A stretch of DNA of 40,768 bases from the NCBI GenBank assembly GCA_049680295.1, contig JBAUHN010000007.1, positions 1 to 40,768 of the forward strand, given 5' to 3'. The position numbers and the translations under genes were made by a program. This stretch comes from JBAUHN01 sp049680295. Its GTDB lineage: Bacteria; Pseudomonadota; Alphaproteobacteria; Rhodobacterales; Rhodobacteraceae. Below are positions 32,899 through 40,768 of this stretch, in pieces. The notes beneath the pieces were generated by a model. The model did no database searches. It had not been told where the DNA came from and saw nothing but the letters and a program-made list of their open reading frames with translations. Each line of letters starts with the position of its first letter. Position 1 is the stretch's first letter.

Positions 32899-33285
32899 AG
32901 CGATCTGTTTGTCCAGCTTCATTGTCCATGAATTCAAAGCCAGCCAACGTTCATTAAGCCGCGGGACTTTATCTGAAGCTGTGCGTTGTACAAGTTTGTG
33001 ATTTCTTCAATTAGCGTATCCTTGTTGCGACGGGCACAAATGGTCGCTGCTCCCGCTACGCGGCGGTATGGCCCTTCTTCGCTGATACCGCATTTTCGGC
33101 GCTGAGCGCGCTCGCAAGTTGGAAACGCTATGGCTGGGTCGGGCTGATTTCGTTGAGAAATTCTTGTTTCGGGGCAAATCTGGAAGTACAGGTTAAGTAG
33201 CTGGTTTTGGCGAAGGGGTCGGCCTGGTCTTGCCTTTGGCGGTGATGATCGCCCTGATCATCACTCGAGTAAGGACGCGTTGGCG
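32899..33285. other. Non-coding stretch between the sugar locus and the YeeE gene
   Basis: About 390 bases between convergent units. No conserved open frame is recognised. Its only clear structure is the stem-loop at 33242-33264. No T-tract terminator was seen for the rightward arm. Confidence 0.5.
33242..33264. other. Perfect stem-loop 3' of the YeeE/YedE gene
   Basis: GTGATGATC (33242-33250) and GATCATCAC (33256-33264) form a perfect 9-bp stem around GCCCT. It lies 21 bases past the stop codon on the minus strand. No T tract follows on either strand, so it may be a weak terminator or a 3' stability element. Confidence 0.55.
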
Positions 33286-34356
33286 TCAGATCGTGGAACG
33301 TCGCGCCGTTGCTTCGGTTTTTTGGTCGATCAAGCGATCGGCGATCATCCCGCTGACCCACATGGAGAACAGAGCCGCCCAGGCGGATAGCGCAAAGGTC
33401 GACCCGCCCGTGACGCCTGCGCCGATTGTGCAGCCGCCTGCCGTCATCGCGCCAAACCCCATCAGCGCCGCACCTGCAATGTATCGCTGCATCGCTGTTA
33501 CATTGTCCCACCCTTGCCAAACAAGTCGCCTTGAAACCGCAGCAGACAGGAAAGCCGCGATAAACACACCCGGCACAAGGCCGATATCGAATTCCAACCC
33601 TGTCTCGGATGACAGCAGATACATTAGCGTATCGGCCGAAGGGCCTGAGAATGTCAGGCTGCCCACCGGGACTGGATCAAAGCTGAGACGCGAGATCGTA
33701 TAGGTCAGAAACCAGCCCGTCGCGACCGCGAAGCCCACGCCGCAGCCAAACAGCACTGTACGGAGGGCGACGCGGTTTCTTCGTGACACCACAAGGGCGG
33801 CGACCGCGAAGACAAGAGCGATGACGATTCCCGTCGCGTCAGGCAGGTGATAGAGTTCAAGTAAGTTCGGGTTGGGGCCGGATGTGATCCAAGCCCCCGA
33901 CAATGCTTCGCGCAGAGGCGAAAGCGCTCCGTGGAGGCTCATCTGTGCGACCACGGCAAAGACCAAGCCTGAAAGGATCGCGCGCAGGTTTCCCGTTGCG
34001 CCGAGAACCAGCAGCCGACCAGGACAGCCACGTGATAGGACCATGCCGACGCCGAAAACGGCACCACCTATCATGGCACCCGATAAGGTTCCGGGCGAGG
34101 CGAGCCAGCGGCTTTCGCCAAGGTCAATGATCCCTGCGACGTCCATGCCCTGTGTCCAGAGCAAGGCCGTCGAAAATGCCAGAAGCCACATCGCGAACCG
34201 CGGTCCGGCATGGGCCCGAGCTACTTCAACCGCGGCAGCGCGCAAGCAGAACTTGCTCTGTTCGGCAGACACGCCAAATACCAAGCCTGTCAGAAGACCC
34301 AAAAGCGCCGCAAAGCCCGGGTCACCGAGTGCGTCGAGAAGTCCGGTAAATTCCAT
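33286..34356 (-). CDS. YeeE/YedE-family sulfur transporter (TsuA-like)
   Basis: A 356-residue inner-membrane protein with two repeated four- to five-helix halves. The family's conserved cysteines are present: Cys37 in QSKFCLRAA, Cys111 in SRGCPGRL and Cys309 in AGGCTIGAG. In TsuA such cysteines line the path and hand thiosulfate through the membrane. It probably imports thiosulfate or another sulfane-sulfur compound. It is transcribed alone and has a perfect FNR-type box 52-65 bases upstream of its start. No rhodanese or persulfide regulator gene is adjacent. Confidence 0.9.
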   Translation of the reverse strand: MEFTGLLDALGDPGFAALLGLLTGLVFGVSAEQSKFCLRAAAVEVARAHAGPRFAMWLLAFSTALLWTQGMDVAGIIDLGESRWLASPGTLSGAMIGGAVFGVGMVLSRGCPGRLLVLGATGNLRAILSGLVFAVVAQMSLHGALSPLREALSGAWITSGPNPNLLELYHLPDATGIVIALVFAVAALVVSRRNRVALRTVLFGCGVGFAVATGWFLTYTISRLSFDPVPVGSLTFSGPSADTLMYLLSSETGLEFDIGLVPGVFIAAFLSAAVSRRLVWQGWDNVTAMQRYIAGAALMGFGAMTAGGCTIGAGVTGGSTFALSAWAALFSMWVSGMIADRLIDQKTEATARRSTI

Positions 34357-35022
34357 GCCTCAAACCTTTCGAAGCCATTCTGATACGAGTTCGCTGTCTT
34401 GATAACCTTGATTTCGATCAAACAAATGCCAGCCGCTAAGCAGGGTAGGTTTCCACACGAAGGAAGGCATAATCCTTATCAGCCGGCAAGTTTTCCAATT
34501 CCAGGACGGAAGCATTTTGATTTTCAGGGGCCAGAAGCAGTTGACGAAACTACTCGGTTTACGCATGCCATCAACGCAGGTAAGGCGTAGCGCTGCCACC
34601 TCGAATTGACTGGAGTGTCTAAGGTCAGGACGGCAAAGATTACCTCAGCAGAGCGGACGTCGATCAGACCCAAAAACGGAGTTTTTCAACACAATCAACC
34701 CAGACTGAGAATTTGAATTTCTCGCTGTGCGCGGCACGACTGCTGCCTGATCAAACAAAGGGCGACATCGCGGCGCATAACGAGTGTGTCGAGCTGGAAA
34801 ATGCGCTGAGCAACATTGAGAAAATCAATATCTGAACGATGGGCGAGCAGCTTTGTCTGATCTGTTTCGGGGCCGTTGAGTTCATGCAGATAACTCCTGT
34901 CAAGGCCGAAACGGAGTCGTCGTTAAAATGTACTGCGAGAGGAACAAGAAAGTTGAACGGCGATGCGCGGCATGCAGTTGGACAGAATACGGCGGCTTCA
35001 AAATCTCACCCAAATAGCATCG
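34357..35022. other. Long intergenic stretch upstream of YeeE and downstream of the sulfatase
   Basis: About 660 bases. The first ~80 bases must carry the YeeE promoter and hold the FNR-type box. The remainder has short open frames on both strands but nothing recognised. Its base composition looks more A/T-rich than the flanking genes, as expected of old non-coding or decayed sequence. Confidence 0.5.
34408..34421. promoter_or_regulatory. FNR/FnrL-type box upstream of YeeE
   Basis: TTGATTTCGATCAA is a perfect match to the FNR-family consensus TTGAT-N4-ATCAA. Its centre is about 58 bases from the start codon of the YeeE/YedE gene (34356). This would place it near or just upstream of a core promoter, suiting oxygen-responsive activation by FnrL or a Dnr-type relative. 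Confidence 0.7.
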
Positions 35023-36582
35023 CTACTTGGTCTCTCGCGGGAATTGCGGCGGCGTTACGGGCACATATGGGAACCGCCCGCGTTGCTTGGTGGCCGTTGT
35101 GCTGGGGTCAGTGCCGCCGCGCACGTAAACCTTGCCTGGATCATAGTCAGGTCCGAAATCCCAGGTTGGAAAGCGACCTTGTTTCATCGCACGGTGAACA
35201 AACATCCGCTTCTTTTGGGATGCGCGGATACGGTCCTCAAGCTCCTTTTCGTCCCATCGTTCCATCATGGCCGTGAACATGCGTTCGATCTGCGCTTGAT
35301 GTTCGGGGACGTCCGCCAAATTGGTCAGCTCTAGGGGGTCTGCATCGGTGTCAAAGAACATCTTAGGATCGGTACGGGTATGGACCAGCTTTTTTGATCC
35401 TTCGATCATGATGAAGGCCGGGCCATAGAGACTTTCGCCCATGGATTCGATGAAGACCCGGTCATCGGGACCGTTGCGTTCGGGCCGATCCAGCAGGCTT
35501 CGGCCATCGTGGGGTGCTGCATAGCCGTCGAAACTGCCGCCACTGGCGATATCAGTGAAGGTTGGCATCAGATCAACGAGCGAGGCCAGCGCCTCTTCCC
35601 GGTGGTCTGCTTTGACGCCGGGACCTTGCATGATCATCGGCACGCGCAATGAGGCCTCATATGGGTTGAACTTGAACCACATGCCGCGCTCACCCAGCAT
35701 TTCGCCATGATCTGAGATCAAGAAGACATAGGTGTTTTCCAGCTGCCCGATACTATCGAGCGTTTCAATCAGCCCGCCGACCAGCTCGTCGATATGGGTG
35801 ACCATAGCGAAATAGGCACGGCGGGAAGTGTGAAGTTGTTCCGGTGTGATGTCGAATTCATCCTGCCGGATGGTCATGAAATAGCGTTGCGACCAGGGAT
35901 CGCGGTCCTCAAAAGGGATATACGGGACTTCGGGTTCGGGGATATCGCGGCCTTCGTACATATCCCAATACTTGCGGCCTGCAACGAAAGGGTTGTGCGG
36001 CTGGGTGAATGACACGTGCAGCAAAAACGGGCGATCATCGGTCGAGCGCGCATGGTCATAAAGTTCTTTGCGGGCCGCGATAAAGACTTCTTCGTCGTAA
36101 TCCAGCTGGAGATTGCGTTCGCAAGGGCCGGATTCAACAACGCTGAGCAAGCTCATGACAGAGGGCGCATAGGCCTCATCCGTCTTGTCCCAATCCATGG
36201 TCCAGGCAAAGTCAGAAGGGTAGATGTCGGTGGTCAATCGTTCTTCAAACCCGTGCAGCTGGTCAGGACCGACGAAGTGCATCTTGCCTGACAGCGTCGT
36301 CTTGTACCCCAAAGAGCGCAGGTAATGGGCGTAGGTCGGCTCGGAGGGCAGGAACTCGGCTCCGTTGTCGAAAACACCGACGTCCGAGGGCAAGCGCCCG
36401 GTCATCATTGAAGCACGTGACGGGCCACAAACCGGGTTGTTACAGTAACTATTGGCAAAGGTCGTCCCGTTCTCGGCCATCTTGTCGATGTTCGGTGTGA
36501 TCGCGTAGGGCTTGCCGTAAGCCGACAAGCAAAGCGCGGTCATCTGGTCCGCCTGAATGACGAGGATATTGGGACGGGTCAT
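35023..36582 (-). CDS. Type I sulfatase, choline-sulfatase-like
   Basis: A 519-residue cytoplasmic-type sulfatase with no signal peptide. The formylglycine site is Cys52 in VCGPSRASM (CxPxR type), with metal residues Asp12-Gln13 at the N-terminus and the DHGEMLGERGMWFK block in the middle. The C-terminal tail (RMFVHRAMKQGRF, then WDFGPDYDPG) resembles the tail of choline sulfatases. It would hydrolyse a small sulfate ester in the cytoplasm. It lies downstream of the TAXI binding protein in the same direction after a hairpin, so the imported compound is a plausible substrate. Confidence 0.88.
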   Translation of the reverse strand: MTRPNILVIQADQMTALCLSAYGKPYAITPNIDKMAENGTTFANSYCNNPVCGPSRASMMTGRLPSDVGVFDNGAEFLPSEPTYAHYLRSLGYKTTLSGKMHFVGPDQLHGFEERLTTDIYPSDFAWTMDWDKTDEAYAPSVMSLLSVVESGPCERNLQLDYDEEVFIAARKELYDHARSTDDRPFLLHVSFTQPHNPFVAGRKYWDMYEGRDIPEPEVPYIPFEDRDPWSQRYFMTIRQDEFDITPEQLHTSRRAYFAMVTHIDELVGGLIETLDSIGQLENTYVFLISDHGEMLGERGMWFKFNPYEASLRVPMIMQGPGVKADHREEALASLVDLMPTFTDIASGGSFDGYAAPHDGRSLLDRPERNGPDDRVFIESMGESLYGPAFIMIEGSKKLVHTRTDPKMFFDTDADPLELTNLADVPEHQAQIERMFTAMMERWDEKELEDRIRASQKKRMFVHRAMKQGRFPTWDFGPDYDPGKVYVRGGTDPSTTATKQRGRFPYVPVTPPQFPRETK

Positions 36583-36609
36583 GATAGTTTCCTTTGTATT
36601 CGAGAATAT

Positions 36610-36633
36610 CCGCCCGGTGCCAAGACCGAGCGG
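36610..36633 (-). other. Hairpin between the TAXI gene and the sulfatase gene
   Basis: On the minus strand CCGCTCGGT pairs with ACCGGGCGG (one G-U pair) around the loop CTTGGC. It lies 17 bases past the binding-protein stop at 36650, within the 67-base gap. No T tract follows. The same loop sequence occurs in the hairpin at 28882-28903. Confidence 0.6.
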
Positions 36634-36649
36634 GTACTGAATTGATACC

Positions 36650-37621
36650 TTATCCGCCCGTGCGGGTAACGAAGTCCTCGATGCCGGGGACTTCGATCTC
36701 GCGGTAATATTTCAGAGCGCCAGGATGCAGAGGCGCACCAAATCCATTGAGCACAGTATCCTTGCTGACCCGGCCAAAGGCAGGGTGAACGCCTGTCAAA
36801 GCGTCAAGGTTTTCGAAGACCGCTTTCGTCATCTCATAGACGCGATCCTCGGACACATCGGCCGAAATCACCAACCCATTGGCAAGGCCGTAGGTTGCCG
36901 TGTCCTCCGCAACGTCCTCATACGTGCCGCCGGGGATCGACAGGCGGAAGTACGGTGGGTATTTGGCATTTATGTCGGCAAAAAATTCGTCCGAGATCGG
37001 CACCAGCTTGACGTCGCGCTGCGCGGACAGTTTGATCACCGGTGGCAGTGGGAACGATCCGTTCCACAAGGCCGCGTCGATGTTGCCGTCGCTTAACATA
37101 TCGACCATATCGCCAAGACGCACACGGAATGGCTCAAAGTCAACGCCCGCAACCATGTCCATCAAAGCATTGGCATCCAGCATTGACACGCCGCCGGGTT
37201 GCCCCATACCAATGCGCTTGCCCTTCAGGTCTGCGACTGTGTCGATCCCGCTGCCTTCCAACGTGATGATATGCATGGCAACCGGCGCAATCGACATCCA
37301 TGACAAGATTTTGCCCGGCTCGCTGCCTGCGTAAGGTCCGGTCGCTGCCCATGCTTCATAGGACGACAAGGATGTGGCCATTGATGCTTCCATCTCGCCG
37401 CTTTGAAGCAGGTTGATATTGGCAACATAGCCCTTGGTTTCTTCTGCCGTGACCTCGATACCTTCGACGTTTTTGTTGATCACGTCAGCAATGCCAGCCG
37501 ACCAGGTATAGGCTGTGCACCCGACCGGGCAGGACCCGATCGACAGGAATTCAGCCTGTGCAGCCGCCGGTACTACCAGCGTTGCGGCGGCAAAAAGCGC
37601 ATGTTTCAGTGTAAGTTTCAT
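36650..37621 (-). CDS. TAXI-family TRAP transporter substrate-binding protein
   Basis: A 323-residue exported protein with a 23-residue signal peptide (LFAAATLVVPAAAQA). It has the TAXI-type start of the mature part (FLSIGSCPVGCTAYTWSAGIAD), an LLQSGEMEASM segment and a DLKGKRIGMGQPGG loop. It captures an anionic or zwitterionic solute in the periplasm for the fused permease encoded immediately upstream; the ATG overlaps the permease stop (ATGA at 37618-37621). Confidence 0.92.
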   Translation of the reverse strand: MKLTLKHALFAAATLVVPAAAQAEFLSIGSCPVGCTAYTWSAGIADVINKNVEGIEVTAEETKGYVANINLLQSGEMEASMATSLSSYEAWAATGPYAGSEPGKILSWMSIAPVAMHIITLEGSGIDTVADLKGKRIGMGQPGGVSMLDANALMDMVAGVDFEPFRVRLGDMVDMLSDGNIDAALWNGSFPLPPVIKLSAQRDVKLVPISDEFFADINAKYPPYFRLSIPGGTYEDVAEDTATYGLANGLVISADVSEDRVYEMTKAVFENLDALTGVHPAFGRVSKDTVLNGFGAPLHPGALKYYREIEVPGIEDFVTRTGG

Positions 37622-39561
37622 TTTAGGTCTCCCTTTGAGGTTGATGTGATCGGTTCTGAACCGATTTCTGGTGGATTAGATTTGTGTGGCGCACCGTTGC
37701 GCAGGTTCCAGACAATCAAACCCGCTGCGATGAGCATCGCCAAAGCATCCCACAGCCAATCAGAGCTTAGGAAAAGGACGGCGGCCAAGACAAAACCGAC
37801 CCGTTCAATGATGCTCAAACGGTACGCAAAGAAGCCCATCATTGCGACACTGGCCGCGACCCCACCTGCAATTGCGGTGACAAAGGACAGGGTGATCTGC
37901 ACCCAGGTGACGTCGATTGCCAGAAGGGCGGGATCATAGACGAAGAAATACGGAACGGCGAATGCACCCATGCCGAACTGGCACGCGAGAACGGCGATTT
38001 TCAACGGGTTCCCTTGGCTGATTGAAGCCGCAGCATAGGCCGCAAGCGCCACAGGCGGTGTAATCGATGACAACATCGCGGAATAGAGCACGAAGAGATG
38101 CGCCGCCAAAAGCCCGACGCCCAGATCAACGAGCGCAGGAGCGACCAAGGTGGCCACAAGGATATAGGCCGCCGCTGTTGGTAGTCCCATTCCCAGGATC
38201 AGGCAGGTCAGCATGGTCAGCACCAATGCGACCGGCAATTGGCCACCTGACAACAACACAACAAGCGTTGAGAATTTCAACCCGATGCCCGTGAGTGTGA
38301 TAATCCCGATAATGCATCCTGCCGCTGCACAGGCCAGTGCCACCGGGATGACCGCATTGGCGGCAGTGATTGCGGTGTCGATCATCCGGCGCGGCGTTTG
38401 TGCGGAAGTGCGGTTGAAAAAACTGACGATCACCGAAGCGGCTACTGCCCAAAAAGACGACAGCATAATCGAATAGCCGTTAAGCAACATGCTGACAAAG
38501 ACCGGCAAAGGGGCCAGCAGATAGGATCGTTTCGCGATACTTGCCCAGTCGGTCACTGACTCTGCGTCGCGCAGCAAGGGTATGTTCCGCTTTACCGCTT
38601 CGAAATGCACCATGGCCAACAGCACTGCGTAAAAGATCACCGCAGGTAGAAACGCCGCCTTGGCAATGGTCAGATAGGACGTCGACGTGAACTCGGCCAT
38701 GATGAAGGCGGCGGCCCCCATCACAGGCGGCATCAGCTGTCCGCCGGTTGACGCCACGGCCTCAATCGCACCTGCCGCTTCCTTGCGGTAACCGCTTTTG
38801 CGCATCAATGGGATTGAGATCGGCCCGGTGGTCAGTACGTTAGCGACAGCCGTGCCCGAAATCATGCCCATCAAGCTGGACCCGACCACAGCTGCCTTTG
38901 CCGGGCCGCCGCGCATCCGGCCCGTCAGCCCTGTGGCAAAGTCCATCAAAACCTGGCCCGCGCCGGTCTTTTCAAGAAGAGCACCCAGAACCACAACGCC
39001 AGTCACAAAGGTCGCGCTGACACCAAGCGGCGTGCCAAAAATGCCGCCACCGCCCAGATATAGCTGTGCCGTCACCCGTTTCAGGGAATAGCCCCGATGC
39101 GCCAGACCATCAGGCAAGTAGGCCCCGAAAAGACCGTAAGCGATGAACAACGATGCGAGAATTACGATCGGCCAGCCGATTGTCCGACGGCACGCGTCAA
39201 AAAGTGCAATCACGAGGATGACTGCAAATATGATTTCGTATTCGGTAATCTCGCCCCAACGATCATTGATGGCATCAAAGTTCACAATTTGATGGCCGGT
39301 GGCGATGACGCCCGCAGTCAGGGCGGTCAAGATCCAAAGCCTGCGCAGGGTCCGTGGCAGGCCAGCAGGCTGTAGCGCCTTCAATGAGGTACGCAGGGCG
39401 GCGACATAGACCAGTGCCATGACCAGACCGAGATGCCCGCTGCGTTGCAGCCCGTCCGGAAAAACCCCGAAATAGGCAGTGTAGAGTGTCAGGCTGACCA
39501 GCAGAACGGAAACGACGGCCACGGTCCACTCAAAAAACCTGTCTGGCAAGGCACTAGACAT
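37618..39561 (-). CDS. TRAP transporter permease, fused DctQM type (TAXI-associated)
   Basis: A 647-residue membrane protein that fuses the small four-helix part to the twelve-helix DctM-like part, as in TAXI systems. ATG 39559-39561 is chosen over one ten codons upstream because AAGGAGG stands seven bases before it. Typical pieces are GTPLGVSATFVTGVVVLGALLEKTG, GGQLMPPVMGAAAFIMAEF and LGMGLPTAAAYILVATLVAPAL. Import is driven by an ion gradient, not ATP. The gene is coupled to the TAXI binding protein. Confidence 0.92.
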   Translation of the reverse strand: MSSALPDRFFEWTVAVVSVLLVSLTLYTAYFGVFPDGLQRSGHLGLVMALVYVAALRTSLKALQPAGLPRTLRRLWILTALTAGVIATGHQIVNFDAINDRWGEITEYEIIFAVILVIALFDACRRTIGWPIVILASLFIAYGLFGAYLPDGLAHRGYSLKRVTAQLYLGGGGIFGTPLGVSATFVTGVVVLGALLEKTGAGQVLMDFATGLTGRMRGGPAKAAVVGSSLMGMISGTAVANVLTTGPISIPLMRKSGYRKEAAGAIEAVASTGGQLMPPVMGAAAFIMAEFTSTSYLTIAKAAFLPAVIFYAVLLAMVHFEAVKRNIPLLRDAESVTDWASIAKRSYLLAPLPVFVSMLLNGYSIMLSSFWAVAASVIVSFFNRTSAQTPRRMIDTAITAANAVIPVALACAAAGCIIGIITLTGIGLKFSTLVVLLSGGQLPVALVLTMLTCLILGMGLPTAAAYILVATLVAPALVDLGVGLLAAHLFVLYSAMLSSITPPVALAAYAAASISQGNPLKIAVLACQFGMGAFAVPYFFVYDPALLAIDVTWVQITLSFVTAIAGGVAASVAMMGFFAYRLSIIERVGFVLAAVLFLSSDWLWDALAMLIAAGLIVWNLRNGAPHKSNPPEIGSEPITSTSKGDLK

Positions 39562-39703
39562 GGGCAACCTCCTTGCAAAAGCTGGATGCACTGATGTTCA
39601 GGCCCGTCAAGTCGCACAGGCCAGCGTTAATGACGGCGTGCCGTGCGATACGCGGGGCGACCTCGTGGGCAGCAGGGCTTTGGATGTCAGGTGTTTTGTG
39701 CAT
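39554..39703 (-). CDS. Possible 49-residue protein between sulfatase and TRAP permease
   Basis: ATG at 39701-39703 starts 17 bases inside the sulfatase end, with GAGGA eight bases upstream, and the stop overlaps the permease start region by eight bases. The predicted peptide (N-terminus MHKTPDIQSPAAHEVAP) matches nothing recognised and has no membrane helix. The snug fit is suggestive, but a chance frame cannot be excluded. Confidence 0.3.
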   Translation of the reverse strand: MHKTPDIQSPAAHEVAPRIARHAVINAGLCDLTGLNISASSFCKEVAHV

Positions 39704-40768
39704 CGCGCCCATCCTCGGAGAGATAATCGGGAAGCGGTATCTGGCCATCAATGATCCGGGCCACGTCCTGTTGTGACAGTTCAGGAAAATGCGGGGCGAT
39801 CGGATCCACCTTGGGCAAGCGACGGTTTGCCTTGGTGCCGTCCACACCACCCGTGCCGCGCCGGACATAGCGTTTTTCGTCACCTTTGCGCGCGATGTAG
39901 TCCCAATCCTCTGGCGTTCCGGGGGTCTTCTTTAGAAACAGGCGTTCTGCCTGACTGGTGCGCACCCTTTGGGCAACCTCCTCGGGGTCCCAGTCTTTCA
40001 GCAGTATCGCTTTGAGACGTGAAAGCGTTTCGGCAAAGGATGGATCGCTCGCAAGATCTTGCAACTCATTCGGATCGGTTTCCAAATCGTACAGAAGGTC
40101 CGGATGACCATGCGTATAAATCAACTTGTAGCGGCCTTGCCGAACCATGCGGTAAGGGACGCACGGGCCAATCCCGTAGTAATCCGAGATCGCCAGATCG
40201 CGGGTCGCCCCGCCGGTCAGTGCGGGCACAAGGCTTTCGCCATCGCAGCGCAACGTCACGTCGCCCCCCCCGAGACCTACCAGCGTTGGCAACAGATCAA
40301 CCAACGACACGCAGTCCTTGACCCGCTTAGGCGTGAATTCATCCGGGGCCGAAACCATCAGCGGAACCCGTGCCGACCACTCATGGAAGCTTTGTTTGAA
40401 CCACATGCCACGCTCGCCCAGCATCTCGCCGTGATCCGCGCAAAACAGGACAACGGTGTTGTCGGCCTGACCGCTGGCGTCCAACGCCGCCATGATTTCC
40501 CCAACTTTGTCGTCGAGAAACGAGATCATGGCATAGTAGCCATGGCGTGCCCGACGCAGATCATCGTCCGTCACGCGGTGACGGTGTCGACCGTGGGCAA
40601 AGAACAGGGCGCGTGACGCAAAATCAAGTTCGTCAAAGGGCAATGTGCCAACGGAGGGGGCGTCGATGTCGTTTGGGTCATAGCGATCCCAGTATTTTTG
40701 ATCAGCGACAAACGGTGTGTGCGGGCTGGTGAAAGAGGCGAGTTGAAACCATGGCCCCACATCATCGC
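39687..40768 (-). CDS. Type I sulfatase, choline-sulfatase-like, C-terminal part
   Basis: The frame stays open to the window edge, so only the C-terminal ~360 residues are seen; the formylglycine site lies outside. The visible portion matches the first sulfatase at the key blocks: SFTSPHTPFVADQKYWDRY, ADHGEMLGERGMWFKQ, and a tail with RVRTSQAERLFLKK then WDYIARKGD. The lysine and histidine of DHGEMLGERG and TSPHTPF are the usual active-site pieces. It heads the leftward sulfatase-TRAP-sulfatase series. The GTG near 40760 in frame is not a real start. Confidence 0.85.
   Translation of the reverse strand, partial: DDVGPWFQLASFTSPHTPFVADQKYWDRYDPNDIDAPSVGTLPFDELDFASRALFFAHGRHRHRVTDDDLRRARHGYYAMISFLDDKVGEIMAALDASGQADNTVVLFCADHGEMLGERGMWFKQSFHEWSARVPLMVSAPDEFTPKRVKDCVSLVDLLPTLVGLGGGDVTLRCDGESLVPALTGGATRDLAISDYYGIGPCVPYRMVRQGRYKLIYTHGHPDLLYDLETDPNELQDLASDPSFAETLSRLKAILLKDWDPEEVAQRVRTSQAERLFLKKTPGTPEDWDYIARKGDEKRYVRRGTGGVDGTKANRRLPKVDPIAPHFPELSQQDVARIIDGQIPLPDYLSEDGRDAQNT

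Noticed and set aside
33128..33520. 130-codon minus-strand frame overlapping the YeeE end
   Set aside because: It is a shifted-frame shadow of YeeE with Arg/His-rich, low-quality composition.
34839..35334. Plus-strand frames near the sulfatase 3' end
   Set aside because: They run antisense into the sulfatase gene, lack a recognised domain and have no convincing start.
40571..40765. Start of the outer sulfatase inside the window
   Set aside because: The in-frame GTG near 40760 lies in the middle of a conserved block, and the frame continues to the window edge, so the true start is outside.
1..40768. CRISPR array or tandem repeats
   Set aside because: No regularly spaced direct repeats were seen on reading the window.

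Overview
The window looks like chromosomal DNA of an alphaproteobacterium of the Rhodobacterales (marine Roseobacter type). This is inferred from the moderately high G+C, the gene families and their arrangement: xanthine dehydrogenase next to a BMP-type nucleoside ABC transporter, a dimethylglycine-dehydrogenase-like flavoprotein, a TAXI-TRAP transporter, a perfect FNR-type box and an IS91-type integrase relic. No database search was possible, so the taxonomic call is an inference.

Layout. (1) 1-6639, plus strand: end of xdhB, xdhC, then a four-gene BMP-family purine/nucleoside ABC transporter (ATPase, two permeases, binding protein), closed by a good rho-independent terminator. (2) 6692-7242: non-coding, with a short relic of an FAD-protein N-terminus. 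(3) 14124-7243, minus strand: D-2-hydroxyacid dehydrogenase, gamma-glutamyltransferase, FAD-linked D-lactate/glycolate-type dehydrogenase and a two-domain FAD/GcvT demethylase-like oxidoreductase. (4) 14240-17353, plus strand: SH3-domain secreted protein, quinone oxidoreductase, BON-MscS channel, tRNA-Gln(UUG). A decayed integrase follows. (5) 18116-32898: a large divergent catabolic locus. (6) 33286-34356, minus: YeeE/YedE thiosulfate-type transporter with a perfect FNR-like box upstream. (7) 35023-40768, minus: two sulfatases of the choline-sulfatase type around a TAXI-TRAP transporter; the outer sulfatase runs off the window.

The most interesting part is region 5. Leftward from about 25967 runs an operon for a ribose-type ABC importer (binding protein, two permeases, ATPase) with a short-chain dehydrogenase, a 3-hydroxyisobutyrate-dehydrogenase-type enzyme, a ThuA-like protein and a fumarylacetoacetate-hydrolase-family enzyme. 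Rightward runs an unusual regulator, then an SDR, an M24 peptidase-fold protein, two further SDRs and an FMN-dependent alpha-hydroxyacid dehydrogenase. The regulator joins an N-terminal winged-helix DNA-binding domain to a whole family-1 solute-binding-protein domain and has no signal peptide, so it probably senses its ligand in the cytoplasm with a periplasmic-type binding fold. Between the two arms lies a perfect 18-bp inverted repeat with a 10-bp spacer. Each arm is itself a palindrome and the two palindromes are centred 21 bp apart, about two helical turns, which is a strong candidate for its operator.

The enzymes fit an oxidative, non-phosphorylating sugar or deoxysugar-acid pathway. An SDR of the DHRS6/2-keto-3-deoxy-L-fuconate dehydrogenase type, an FAH-family diketo-acid hydrolase and a lactate-dehydrogenase-type flavoenzyme would together give pyruvate plus an oxidised L-lactate. 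No sugar-acid dehydratase, aldose dehydrogenase or lactonase of a known family is seen, so the substrate is unresolved.
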